A stretch of DNA of 16,687 bases from contig JAZQJB010000041.1 of assembly GCA_045541375.1 (NCBI GenBank), positions 1-16,687 of the forward strand, in the 5' to 3' direction. The notes under the pieces were generated by a model. The model had not been told where the DNA came from. It saw only the letters and a program-made list of their open reading frames with translations, and ran no database searches. Positions 7,905-15,272 of this stretch are shown here, one piece after another; position 1 is the first letter of the stretch; each line of letters opens with the position of its first letter. The stretch is from CAG-390 sp045541375 (GTDB taxonomy: Bacteria; Bacillota; Clostridia; Oscillospirales; CAG-272). The position numbers were made by a program, and so were the translations under genes.

Positions 7905-7933
7905 ATAATATCATATTTAGAGCAAAAAGTCAA
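7905..7933 (-). promoter_or_regulatory. Sigma-A promoter of the LRR-SPFH-ATPase operon
   Basis: On the minus strand, TTGACT (7933-7928) and TATTAT (7910-7905) are separated by exactly 17 bases. This is a near-consensus vegetative promoter. Transcription should start near 7898, giving a leader of about 35 bases before ATG 7863. It lies after the terminator of the preceding membrane-protein gene, so the operon is expressed independently. Confidence 0.8.
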
Positions 7934-7948
7934 GAAAAATTATATAAA

Positions 7949-7983
7949 AAATAACTCCCGCTCGAAAAAAACGGGAGTTATTT
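7949..7983 (-). terminator. Rho-independent terminator of the Cys-rich-tail membrane protein gene
   Basis: Bases 7949-7960 and 7972-7983 are perfect reverse complements (12 bp) around an 11-base loop. On the minus strand the stem runs into T-rich sequence. It begins five bases after the stop codon at 7990-7988 and separates that gene from the LRR operon promoter just downstream. Confidence 0.85.
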
Positions 7984-7987
7984 GGGC

Positions 7988-8896
7988 TTAGATATCTATA
8001 TGTTCAAGCTGATCCTCGGTGTCGATCTTCGGTCGAAAAGCTTTGCGCTTGAGGGGGTCGTAAAGGAATTTGCGGCATTTGTGCGTTGCGCCGACAACGC
8101 CGAATCTGTCGCAAACCATCTTTGTGCGGTCGCTCTTGAGTGCGGTTGCGTGCTCACAAAATTCGCAACATTGAGTGCATTCGTTTTCTTCTGCACAGGA
8201 GTGCGCGATCTTATCTATGCTGTCGCGTTTTTCAACCGATGCGGAGAGGGCTGCGCGGCGCTTTCGTTCCAGATCTTCTTTAAGGATCTCTTCTGCGCTC
8301 TTCTGCGGAATGAAGGAGAGAAAATATACCAAAAGGATAAGTACAAGAACCGAAAGAGCAAGGATTTCAACTCCCGAATCAATTATCGCGGAAGGAATGA
8401 AGCCGAGACTTCTAAGGGAAGGAAAAGCGTCTCCTACAGAAATTACGTGCATATCAAGGCGGAAAAGCTCGTTTGAATGAATATAGTCACCAAACGCCCA
8501 CGCGCTGTAAGTAATAAATGCGTTAAGGAAGAATGCGATTATGGAAGCGACAGTATTGACGATCGCTCCGCGTCTTTTAAGAATCCCCGCACCGCATATA
8601 AGTGCGATGAAATTCAGGCAGATGATTCCAAAAGCTATTGCCGCAAGAGTGCCGATTCCGGGATAGGTGTGAAGACAAGGGATCACCGTGGACACGAGCC
8701 CTCCCGTGTCGCCGCATACGACGACGGCAAGGGCAACGTAAATAGGTACGATAATGAAAAATGCGATCAGCCTTCGAGCTGTATTGGCACGGCGCAAGAA
8801 GACAAAAGTTGCTATTGCGGCGAGCGCGGGAAAGAAAATGGCGAAAACGAGCGTCCATAATGGATAGCTCATCAGTGAAGCTAAACTGAAACTCAT
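7988..8896 (-). CDS. Multi-span membrane protein with cysteine-rich C-terminal tail
   Basis: The protein has 302 residues. Hydrophobic segments near 12-34, 42-60, 80-103, 110-132 and 172-195 indicate about five membrane spans. A charged linker (about 198-232) leads to a soluble tail with Cys at 234, 240, 243, 244, 247, 262 and 274, arranged as C-x2-CC-x2-C, then C-x11-C, ending in CRKFLYDPLKR. I recall similar cysteine/YDPLKR tails in uncharacterised Clostridia proteins. The spacing suggests metal or Fe-S binding, but no ligand can be assigned. The ATG at 8896-8894 has GGAG about eight bases upstream. It has its own consensus promoter and its own terminator, so it is probably transcribed alone, with possible read-through from ylbJ. 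The function is unknown. Confidence 0.8.
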   Translation of the reverse strand: MSFSLASLMSYPLWTLVFAIFFPALAAIATFVFLRRANTARRLIAFFIIVPIYVALAVVVCGDTGGLVSTVIPCLHTYPGIGTLAAIAFGIICLNFIALICGAGILKRRGAIVNTVASIIAFFLNAFITYSAWAFGDYIHSNELFRLDMHVISVGDAFPSLRSLGFIPSAIIDSGVEILALSVLVLILLVYFLSFIPQKSAEEILKEDLERKRRAALSASVEKRDSIDKIAHSCAEENECTQCCEFCEHATALKSDRTKMVCDRFGVVGATHKCRKFLYDPLKRKAFRPKIDTEDQLEHIDI

Positions 8897-8934
8897 AATA
8901 TATCTCCGTGGCGTTTTTTGTCGTTATTATAATT

Positions 8935-8963
8935 ATTATATCAAATCTTGCGCTTTCTGTCAA
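8935..8963 (-). promoter_or_regulatory. Perfect consensus sigma-A promoter overlapping the ylbJ stop codon
   Basis: On the minus strand, TTGACA (8963-8958) and TATAAT (8940-8935) are separated by 17 bases, matching the consensus at every position. A TG one base before the -10 box gives an extended -10, and that TG belongs to the ylbJ stop codon TGA (8943-8941). The start point should be near 8928, with a leader of about 32 bases before ATG 8896. Confidence 0.88.
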
Positions 8964-10035
8964 GAAGTTTGACCAAAGCGAGCGCAAAAATAATATTCAC
9001 CGCCACGGTGAAGGGTTGCGGATAGGAAATAACGGATGAGAAGGCGTCTTCGGAGACGTTGATTTTTTCTGTAAACGACGGAATTAAGTATGTAAGAATA
9101 GCGGTAACGGTGGCACAAATAAGCGCGCAAAAGACTTTAGATCTGATGTACGGAACAAGCGAGAGTGATTCGCCTTCGGTGCGCGTGAGCGAATATATCT
9201 GCAAAAATACCGAAAGCCCCGACCATCCGCACGCCGCGGCGGCAAGGATGAGGGCGAGCCGAGGCAGATCGATCGACGTGCAAGCCGCGCAACCCGAGGT
9301 AAGCTCGAAAAAGGAAAACAGTAATGCGCGCAGAGGAGAACTTGAACCTGCTCCGAAAAGTGATGATATACAACCGACAATGCAAGTGAAAAAGGTCACA
9401 AACGCGCACACGGAGATCACGGAAGACGCGGCGGAAACTACCGATGAGGAAAACAGAGAAAGTGTGTTTTTATTGCTCAAATCGGTTTGAGATATAATGA
9501 TATTATCCGATTTACCGCCTTTACGGCGGAACAGCATTCCGTAAAGCAAACCCGAAAAAAGCACTGTGCAGTAAAGCAATATTCCGACGTCTTTACTTCC
9601 AAACATCCCTTCGCCGACGGCAAAGATCACAAAAGGGGCAGACGGAAAGTTGCAAAACGAAAGCAGATGCTCGCAGTCCTTCTTGCTAATGTCTCCGCGC
9701 GAGTAAAGCGATGCCGCCGCTTTTGCTCCAACGGGAAATCCGCAGACTATGCCGAGTAACAGCGCCGAGGCGCATTCTCCCGAAACGCCGAAAAGAATAT
9801 TCATCGGCTTTCTCATAAGGCGAGAGATCGGCTCGCAAGCTCCCGATCGAACGAGCAACTCGGAAATCACCATAAAAGGGAAGAGCGAGGGAACGAGAGT
9901 TTCAAAGCAGATCCTCATCCCGCGCCGCATCTGCTCGCTTGCGGTCTCGGAATCGAGAAAAAGCAGAACAAACAGAAAAATACACAGGACAGAAATTGCT
10001 GTCCCACCGCCCGAATATTTGCGTACCGATAACAT
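8941..10035 (-). CDS. ylbJ: Sporulation integral membrane protein YlbJ
   Basis: The protein has 364 residues from ATG 10035-10033, which has GGGGGTGG eight bases upstream. A TTG 51 bases earlier extends the frame but has no ribosome site. B. subtilis YlbJ has 408 aa. Many hydrophobic segments cover the protein. YlbJ/nucleoside-recognition family stretches include PSLFPFMVISELL (49-61), GFPVGAKAA (99-107), CNFPSAPFVIF (128-138) and ACGWSGLSVFLQ (268-279). In B. subtilis ylbJ is made in the mother cell under sigma E and is needed for normal spore cortex and resistance. That is family knowledge. The gene is divergent from yqfC, another sigma-E gene, and a sigma-E-like promoter precedes it. It has no terminator: its stop codon lies in the next gene's promoter. 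Confidence 0.9.
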   Translation of the reverse strand: MLSVRKYSGGGTAISVLCIFLFVLLFLDSETASEQMRRGMRICFETLVPSLFPFMVISELLVRSGACEPISRLMRKPMNILFGVSGECASALLLGIVCGFPVGAKAAASLYSRGDISKKDCEHLLSFCNFPSAPFVIFAVGEGMFGSKDVGILLYCTVLFSGLLYGMLFRRKGGKSDNIIISQTDLSNKNTLSLFSSSVVSAASSVISVCAFVTFFTCIVGCISSLFGAGSSSPLRALLFSFFELTSGCAACTSIDLPRLALILAAAACGWSGLSVFLQIYSLTRTEGESLSLVPYIRSKVFCALICATVTAILTYLIPSFTEKINVSEDAFSSVISYPQPFTVAVNIIFALALVKLLDRKRKI

Positions 10036-10075
10036 GTAATCGACCACCCCCAGCCCGCATATTATTTTATAAAAA

Positions 10076-10104
10076 AGTGTATTCAAACGATGCGGAGGAA
10101 ATGA
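10076..10104 (-). promoter_or_regulatory. ylbJ: Candidate sigma-E promoter for ylbJ
   Basis: On the minus strand, AATACACT (10083-10076) matches the sigma-E -10 pattern (CATACA-x-T) except at the first base. Fourteen bases upstream, TCATTTC (10104-10098) matches five of seven -35 positions (KMATATT). The spacing is right for sigma E, and transcription would start near 10070, about 35 bases before ATG 10035. The -35 box lies over the yqfC ribosome site and start on the other strand. No sigma-A promoter is visible for ylbJ. Confidence 0.45.
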
Positions 10105-10430
10105 TGAAGAAAAGAAAAATACGCCACGAAATGCCTACTCTGCCCGAGCTTTTGTCGAAGCTTGCGGATATTCCCGCTGATCTTACATCGGGGATGAGTC
10201 TTGAGATGCGCGGCAGAAACGAATTGCTTCTTTGCGGCTGCCGCGAGATACTCTGCTACTGCCCCGAAAGGATCTCGATTATGCAAAGCGGATACTGCGT
10301 TTTGATAGAGGGCAGAAGGCTTGCGATGTCGTCATATTCCGACGGCAGAATAAGCATTCGCGGCGAGATCGATCGGATAGATTATTGCGGAGGTGAAGAA
10401 AATGAAAAAGAAAAGCAGAGGAACGGCTGA
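10104..10430 (+). CDS. yqfC: Sporulation protein YqfC
   Basis: The protein has 108 residues (B. subtilis YqfC about 93). After a basic N-terminus comes the YqfC-family region: helix with LLSKLADIPADL, then beta-rich segments with ERISIMQSGYCVLIEGRRLAM and GRISIRGEIDRIDY near the C-terminus. The ATG at 10104 is preferred because GGAGG lies five bases upstream; the ATG at 10101 is only two bases from it. The gene overlaps yqfD by 29 bases, so the two are translated as a pair. In B. subtilis yqfC and yqfD form a sigma-E-controlled pair; their biochemical role is not well defined. On the plus strand CATATTAT (10058-10065) resembles a sigma-E -10 box at a suitable distance, but I found no convincing -35. 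Confidence 0.87.
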   Translation: MKKRKIRHEMPTLPELLSKLADIPADLTSGMSLEMRGRNELLLCGCREILCYCPERISIMQSGYCVLIEGRRLAMSSYSDGRISIRGEIDRIDYCGGEENEKEKQRNG

Positions 10431-11613
10431 CAGCTTCCTTTTCGGCAAAGCGAGGCTTGAATGTGCCGAGGATGAACTTATTCCCATGCTCAACGTTTTG
10501 CTTTCGATGGGAGAGAGTTATTCAAACATCGTGTCCGGGGACGGCGTTGCTTCGGTTGATATAGCGTATATTTCAGCACGCCGTGCAGTAGCTCTTTGCC
10601 GCGCTTCGGGAATTGAGGCGAAAGTCGTTTTGCTTTCGGGTTTGCCCTATTATTTTGGACGTTTGCTGTCACGACCGGGGATGATAGCGGGAATTGCTGC
10701 TGGATTGCTGATACTCATCCTCGGCAACAGCGTTCTTTGGGACGTTCGCGTTGCGGAGAATGAGGCTGTTGAAACGGCAGAAGTAAAAGCTCTCCTCGCG
10801 GAATACGGAATCAAACCGGGCGCGTGGCTGTCGCGGATAGACGTCGGCGACATTCAAACGAGAATTGAACACGATTCGGATGAGATTGCGTGGATATCGA
10901 TAAACGTGATCGGCACGGTGGCTTACGTTGAGGTGATCCCCGAGGTAAATGCCACTCCCGAAGACGTCGGTGAAGGCGACGGAGCCAACCTCGTTGCCGC
11001 CCGCGATGGCGTGATCGTAGGGTATGAACTGATAGCGGGTGAGCCGACTGTCGAAATTGGTCGGACAGTCAGAAAAGGCGAGCTTATCGCAAGCGGGCTT
11101 TACGACAGCGAGCGTTTCGGCTTTCGTGCGACGCACTCAAAAGGTAGCGTTTTTGCGCGTACAGAGTATCTGTTTGAGGCGGAAATCCCCTACGAATATA
11201 CGGTCAGGGAGGCTCAAAGCAGTGAAATCAGCGAAATTTCTATAATTTTTTTCTCTTTTAGACAAAAATTTTTCAAAAAGGGTGGATTTTCGGGTACTAA
11301 ATATGATAAAATATACTCGGATATTTATATATACTCTTCGGGGGACGCAACGATCCCCATCGGGCTCTCGGTTACGAGGGTTCCGATATTCGCCGAGAGG
11401 GCTGCAAAGCGCACGCCTGCGGAGGCGGTGGATATAGCGTATTTTGAGATAAACCGCAAAATTCTCGCTTCGATTCCCGAAGCGGAGATACTTTCAAAAT
11501 CATTCAGCGGCGGCGAGAATTCCGACGGCACGGCTTACAGGCTTGAATGCCGCGTCGAGTGCATCGATGACATCGCCGAGCCCGTCCCCTTTTACATCAA
11601 CAAGTCCGAGTGA
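10402..11613 (+). CDS. yqfD: Sporulation protein YqfD
   Basis: The protein has 403 residues, matching B. subtilis YqfD (398). The start is ATG 10402, eight bases after GGAGG; a GTG at 10393 overlaps that site. An N-terminal soluble domain (1-85) with family stretches such as GLPYYFGRLLSRPGM (80-94) precedes one membrane span (about 92-112). A large outer domain follows, with NSVLWDVRVAEN (109-120), EIAWISINVIGTVAYVEV (161-178) and a beta-rich region (200-275). YqfD is a mother-cell sporulation protein of the sigma-E regulon in Bacillus, needed for full sporulation. Bases 11236-11345, encoding about residues 279-315, are far more AT-rich than the rest of the gene. It ends 10 bp before phoH. 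Confidence 0.9.
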   Translation: MKKKSRGTADSFLFGKARLECAEDELIPMLNVLLSMGESYSNIVSGDGVASVDIAYISARRAVALCRASGIEAKVVLLSGLPYYFGRLLSRPGMIAGIAAGLLILILGNSVLWDVRVAENEAVETAEVKALLAEYGIKPGAWLSRIDVGDIQTRIEHDSDEIAWISINVIGTVAYVEVIPEVNATPEDVGEGDGANLVAARDGVIVGYELIAGEPTVEIGRTVRKGELIASGLYDSERFGFRATHSKGSVFARTEYLFEAEIPYEYTVREAQSSEISEISIIFFSFRQKFFKKGGFSGTKYDKIYSDIYIYSSGDATIPIGLSVTRVPIFAERAAKRTPAEAVDIAYFEINRKILASIPEAEILSKSFSGGENSDGTAYRLECRVECIDDIAEPVPFYINKSE

Positions 11614-11623
11614 GGAGAACAAT

Positions 11624-12646
11624 ATGGAACAAAAAATAGTTAAAATCGGTTCTGCAGAGCTTGCCGCAAAGCTTTACGGTGCTTTCGATGCCAATATGAA
11701 GCTTGTTGAGGCTGCTTTTGCCGTGACTGTCCATACGCGCCCCGATATTTCGGGTGCCGGTGAGGTCTTTACTGTCAGCGGAAGTACGCCCGAGGGAGTT
11801 GACGCCGCGGCGCGCGCTATCGAAACTCTGGCGCGAATGGGCGAGAGAAGCGAAACCCTCGCCGAACAGACCGTGCTCTACGTCATCAATATGGTTCGCG
11901 ACGGCAGAGAGGGCGAGCTTGAAGCATTTGACGAAAACTGCATCTGCGTGACGGCAAAGGGCAAGCCGATCAAACCGAAGACCGTGGGTCAGCAGAAATA
12001 TATCGAGTCGATCCGCAACAACACGATCGTTCTCGGCACGGGTCCTGCGGGTACGGGTAAGACCTTCCTTGCGGTCGCAATGGCTGTCAAGGCTTTGCGC
12101 GACAAAAAGGTCAGCAGAATAATTCTGACACGCCCCGCGATAGAGGCGGGCGAAAAGCTCGGCTATCTCCCCGGCGACCTGCAAAGCAAGATCGACCCCT
12201 ATCTCCGCCCGCTTTATGACGCGCTCTTCGAGATGATGGGTCCCGAAAACTATCAGCGCAACGTTGAAAAGCAGATAATCGAGGTTGCGCCCCTCGCATA
12301 TATGCGCGGCCGTACCCTTGACGATGCATTCATAATCCTCGACGAAGCGCAGAACGCGACTTTTGAGCAGATGAAGATGTTCCTGACGCGTCTTGGAAAC
12401 AACTCAAAGGCGGTCGTAACTGGTGACCTTACGCAGACCGACCTTCCCGGAGGTCAAGTCAGCGGTCTTTGGTCGGCGGTGAAGATACTTGACGGCATCG
12501 AGGGCATCTCGATCCATCAGTTCACCGAGCGCGACGTCGTCCGCCACAAGCTCGTGCAGAAGATCATTCTTGCCTACGACAAATACGAAAAGGAAAATCA
12601 GAATAAAGACAAAGGCGGTCACACCTACCGCCGCAAGAACTATTGA
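11624..12646 (+). CDS. phoH: PhoH family P-loop ATPase
   Basis: The protein has 340 residues (B. subtilis PhoH about 319). An N-terminal KH-like region (1-90) precedes the PhoH P-loop domain. Walker A is GPAGTGKT (140-147) and Walker B is LDEAQN with Asp240. Between them, RPAIEAGEKLGYLPGDL and the MRGRTLDDAFIILDEAQ block are PhoH hallmarks, followed by TGDLTQTDLP. A basic C-terminal tail ends the protein. PhoH proteins are ATPases linked to RNA metabolism and commonly sit next to ybeY, as here. I chose ATG 11624 behind GAGGAG. The frame is open upstream inside yqfD, but no start there has a ribosome site. It lies 12 bp before ybeY. Confidence 0.95.
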   Translation: MEQKIVKIGSAELAAKLYGAFDANMKLVEAAFAVTVHTRPDISGAGEVFTVSGSTPEGVDAAARAIETLARMGERSETLAEQTVLYVINMVRDGREGELEAFDENCICVTAKGKPIKPKTVGQQKYIESIRNNTIVLGTGPAGTGKTFLAVAMAVKALRDKKVSRIILTRPAIEAGEKLGYLPGDLQSKIDPYLRPLYDALFEMMGPENYQRNVEKQIIEVAPLAYMRGRTLDDAFIILDEAQNATFEQMKMFLTRLGNNSKAVVTGDLTQTDLPGGQVSGLWSAVKILDGIEGISIHQFTERDVVRHKLVQKIILAYDKYEKENQNKDKGGHTYRRKNY

Positions 12647-12658
12647 GGGAGGTAGAAA

Positions 12659-13132
12659 ATGCTGATCATAGATTATTCGGTCAGATGCCGAAAGGAAAAG
12701 GTCACGGATGAGCTCAAGGAGCTCGTTCAGCGCGCCATCGAAACAACTCTTGAATTCGAGGAGATCGAGGATGACTGCGAGGTTTCGGTCACATTCGTCG
12801 GAAACACCGGCATCCGCCGTTTCAATGCCGAATACCGCGGGATCGACCGCGTGACCGACGTTCTCTCCTTCCCGATAGCGGAGGACGGCGATCTCGAGGA
12901 AGCCTTTGACGGCGAAAAGCTCTGCCTTGGCGACATTGTTCTTTCTCTTGAAAGGGCACGTCAGCAGGCAGAGGAATTTGGGCATCCATTTGAGCGCGAG
13001 GTCGCGTTCCTTTGCGTTCATTCGACTCTTCACCTTCTCGGATACGACCACGAGACCGGAGAAGAGGACGAGGCGGATATGCGAAGCCGTCAGCGCGAGA
13101 TCATGAAAATCATGGGACTTGAGGTGAAATGA
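12659..13132 (+). CDS. ybeY: Endoribonuclease / rRNA maturation factor YbeY
   Basis: The protein has 157 residues, the usual length (E. coli 155). The metal site H-x3-H-x5-H is present at His121, His125 and His131 in HSTLHLLGYDH. The upstream TDVLSFP motif (66-72) and LGDIVLS (90-96) are also conserved. YbeY takes part in 16S rRNA 3'-end maturation and ribosome quality control in the cytoplasm and uses Zn. GGGAGG lies seven bases before ATG 12659. The stop codon TGA overlaps the next gene's ATG as TGATG. In B. subtilis ybeY is separated from phoH by pgpH, which is absent here. Confidence 0.96.
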   Translation: MLIIDYSVRCRKEKVTDELKELVQRAIETTLEFEEIEDDCEVSVTFVGNTGIRRFNAEYRGIDRVTDVLSFPIAEDGDLEEAFDGEKLCLGDIVLSLERARQQAEEFGHPFEREVAFLCVHSTLHLLGYDHETGEEDEADMRSRQREIMKIMGLEVK

Positions 13133-13545
13133 TGAAAAAGATACTTTCGATTATTTTGGCACTCACTTTTGTTCTTTGCGCCTTTGCGGGGTGCGGAAAA
13201 AAGGAAGAGGATAAACCCCTTATGAGTCTTGGGACGGTTCTTGACTTTGCCGATACGGCAAGGGAACTTCAATTGGGGCAGTTCTCGAAGTTTGAACATG
13301 TCGCTCTCGGCTCGTCCGAATTGCCTATTTTTTATTTTCCTCTCCGCGAGACCGACTTTGCCTTTACGATCGGAATGGATGAAGAAGGCGATATCGAAAG
13401 CATGATGCTTTCGCACGTATCGGGCGAGGAGATCTACTTATTCCACAAGAATCCCGGCAAGCTCGATCCTCTTGCAACACAGTACACAAAAGACGCGAGT
13501 TCATACGACTTGCAGAAATTTATAGATGAAACGACGGAGAAATAA
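13132..13545 (+). CDS. Small putative lipoprotein of unknown function
   Basis: The protein has 137 residues. The N-terminus is a lipoprotein signal: MKK, a hydrophobic stretch (4-18), then FAGC with predicted lipidation at Cys21, followed by a KKEEDK spacer. Phe at -3 is slightly unusual, since Leu is common. The mature part (about 110 residues) is mixed alpha/beta with no motif I recognise and has no Cys after residue 21. ATG 13132 is chosen because GAGGTG lies five bases upstream; ATG 13129 is only two bases from it. The start overlaps the ybeY stop by one base, and era begins one base after its stop codon. It is therefore embedded in the ribosome-assembly operon, where B. subtilis has dgkA and cdd. 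I do not recognise the family. Confidence 0.78.
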   Translation: MKKILSIILALTFVLCAFAGCGKKEEDKPLMSLGTVLDFADTARELQLGQFSKFEHVALGSSELPIFYFPLRETDFAFTIGMDEEGDIESMMLSHVSGEEIYLFHKNPGKLDPLATQYTKDASSYDLQKFIDETTEK

Positions 13546-13546
13546 A

Positions 13547-14443
13547 ATGAAAAGAACAGTATTTATCTCGATAGTCGGCAGACCCAACGTCGGCAAGTCC
13601 ACCATTATGAACCGCATACTCGGCGAAAAGATCGCCATAGTTTCAAATAAACCGCAAACGACCCGCAACTGCATCCGCGGAATCCTCACCGAGGGCGAGG
13701 ATCAGTTCGTGTTCTTCGATACCCCCGGCATCCACCGCCCGCAGAACCGCCTTGGCGACTATATGGTCACTGCGGCAAAGTCGGGAATGCAGCAGGGTGA
13801 CGTTGTTATGCTCGTCGTTGACGTAAACAAGCCGGTCTCGAAGACAGAGGAGGAGATCATCGATTACCTCAAGAGAGAGGGCGTTCCCTCGGTTCTCGTT
13901 CTCAACAAGATCGACACCGTCCGCCGCGATATGATCGCCGAAAAGATAGCGGCTTACGCATCAAAGCACGAATTTGACGCCGTCATTCCCGTTTCCGCGA
14001 AGTCGGGCAAGCACGTTGACGAGGTTATGGACGAGCTTTCAAAATTCCTCCACGAGAGCGAGTGGTTCTTCCCCGAGGATGCCGCGACCGATCAGCCTAT
14101 GCGTCAGTACGTTTCCGAGATCATCCGCGAAAAGCTTCTTCGCGCACTTGACAGAGAAGTTCCTCACGGAATTGCCGTAGTCATCGAGGAATACCGCGAC
14201 ACGGGCAACCTCACCAAGATCCGCGCCGAGATCATCTGCGAGAAGCAGTCGCACAAGCAGATCATTATCGGCAAGGGCGGAGAAGTGCTCAAGAAAGTCG
14301 GTATGTATTCACGCGAGGAACTTGAAAAGCTTACGGGCTCGAAGATCTTCCTTGACCTTTGGGTAAGAGTCAAGGAAAATTGGCGCGAGCGCGAAGGACT
14401 TGTTTCAAACTTCGGCTATAACAAGAAAGACATCGATCAGTAA
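13547..14443 (+). CDS. era: GTPase Era
   Basis: The protein has 298 residues (E. coli Era 301). GTPase motifs: G1 GRPNVGKST (11-19), G2 PQTTR (36-40), G3 DTPG (58-61), G4 NKID (120-123) and G5 SAK (150-152). The C-terminal KH domain carries IIIGKGGEVLKK (239-250). Era binds 16S rRNA near its 3' end and is needed for small-subunit assembly, which fits its position downstream of ybeY. I chose ATG 13547, with GGAG about seven bases upstream. An ATG 21 bases earlier, inside the lipoprotein gene, is in frame but has no good ribosome site. One base separates it from the upstream stop codon. Confidence 0.97.
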   Translation: MKRTVFISIVGRPNVGKSTIMNRILGEKIAIVSNKPQTTRNCIRGILTEGEDQFVFFDTPGIHRPQNRLGDYMVTAAKSGMQQGDVVMLVVDVNKPVSKTEEEIIDYLKREGVPSVLVLNKIDTVRRDMIAEKIAAYASKHEFDAVIPVSAKSGKHVDEVMDELSKFLHESEWFFPEDAATDQPMRQYVSEIIREKLLRALDREVPHGIAVVIEEYRDTGNLTKIRAEIICEKQSHKQIIIGKGGEVLKKVGMYSREELEKLTGSKIFLDLWVRVKENWREREGLVSNFGYNKKDIDQ

Positions 14444-14449
14444 GCCGAT

Positions 14450-15253
14450 ATGGCAACCTATGATATTTCAACCGATGCGCTCGTCATCCGCGCCGTGCCG
14501 CAGGGCGACCACGACCGCCTTTTGACGCTCCTTTGCCCAGATGAAGGTCGGATAACCGTTATTGCAAAGGGCGCGCGTTCGCTCCGTAATAAGTTGATGT
14601 CGCCTTGTCGCGCGTTTGTCTGGGGCAACTTCGAGCTCCATTTCAAGGGCGATATGGCTTGGGTGCGCGATGCGTCGGTCATCAAATCATTCACCTCGCT
14701 CGAGAAGGATATTGAGCTGATGTATCTTGCTCAGTATATCTCGGACGTCTGTTGTGAGCTGAGTGGTCAGGGCGAGCCTGCGGGCGAGCTTTTGCCGCTT
14801 GCGCTGAATACTTATCACGCGCTCTGCTCGGACAAATACGACCGTGAGATCGTAAAAGCGGCTTTCGAGCTCCGTGTGGCGGCGATTTCGGGTTATCTGC
14901 CCGAACTTACCGAATGCATCAGATGTGAAAAGACCGAGGCTCCCGCCTTTTACCTTGACGTTATGGGCGGCGGCATCGTCTGCTCGGATTGCATAGCGTC
15001 AGCTCCCGAAATCCCCGAGGCGGAGATACCCGTCGATGCTTACGGCACCCGTTCGATAATCATCCCGATAACGGTGGGAGTGCTTGCGGCAATGCGATAT
15101 GTCGTAAATGCGCCGCTGAAAAGATTGCTCTCCTTCGGTATCACTTCCGAAGTTGATAAGAAAACATTTTGCCGCGCGGCGGAGACATATATTCTCAACC
15201 ACCTTGAGCGCGGCTTTGCATCGCTCAGGCTTTATCACGAATTGAGCGAATAA
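14450..15253 (+). CDS. recO: DNA repair protein RecO
   Basis: The protein has 267 residues (B. subtilis RecO about 255). The N-terminal OB fold includes the family stretch EGRITVIAKGARSLRNKL (32-49). A helical domain follows, then a zinc-finger-like set: CIRC (156-159) and CSDC (178-181). RecO loads RecA on SSB-coated DNA with RecR and anneals strands in recombination repair. The ATG lies six bases after the era stop and has no clear ribosome site; only AAGCCG precedes it. Translation probably depends on coupling to era. It lies 19 bp before mutS2. Confidence 0.94.
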   Translation: MATYDISTDALVIRAVPQGDHDRLLTLLCPDEGRITVIAKGARSLRNKLMSPCRAFVWGNFELHFKGDMAWVRDASVIKSFTSLEKDIELMYLAQYISDVCCELSGQGEPAGELLPLALNTYHALCSDKYDREIVKAAFELRVAAISGYLPELTECIRCEKTEAPAFYLDVMGGGIVCSDCIASAPEIPEAEIPVDAYGTRSIIIPITVGVLAAMRYVVNAPLKRLLSFGITSEVDKKTFCRAAETYILNHLERGFASLRLYHELSE

Positions 15254-15272
15254 TTTTGAGGAATTAACAGTT

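Noticed and set aside
10057..10087. Sigma-E-like pair on the plus strand, GCATATT and TATTCAAA, for yqfC
   Set aside because: The -10 match is weak, and transcription would start inside the yqfC ribosome-binding site, leaving no usable leader.
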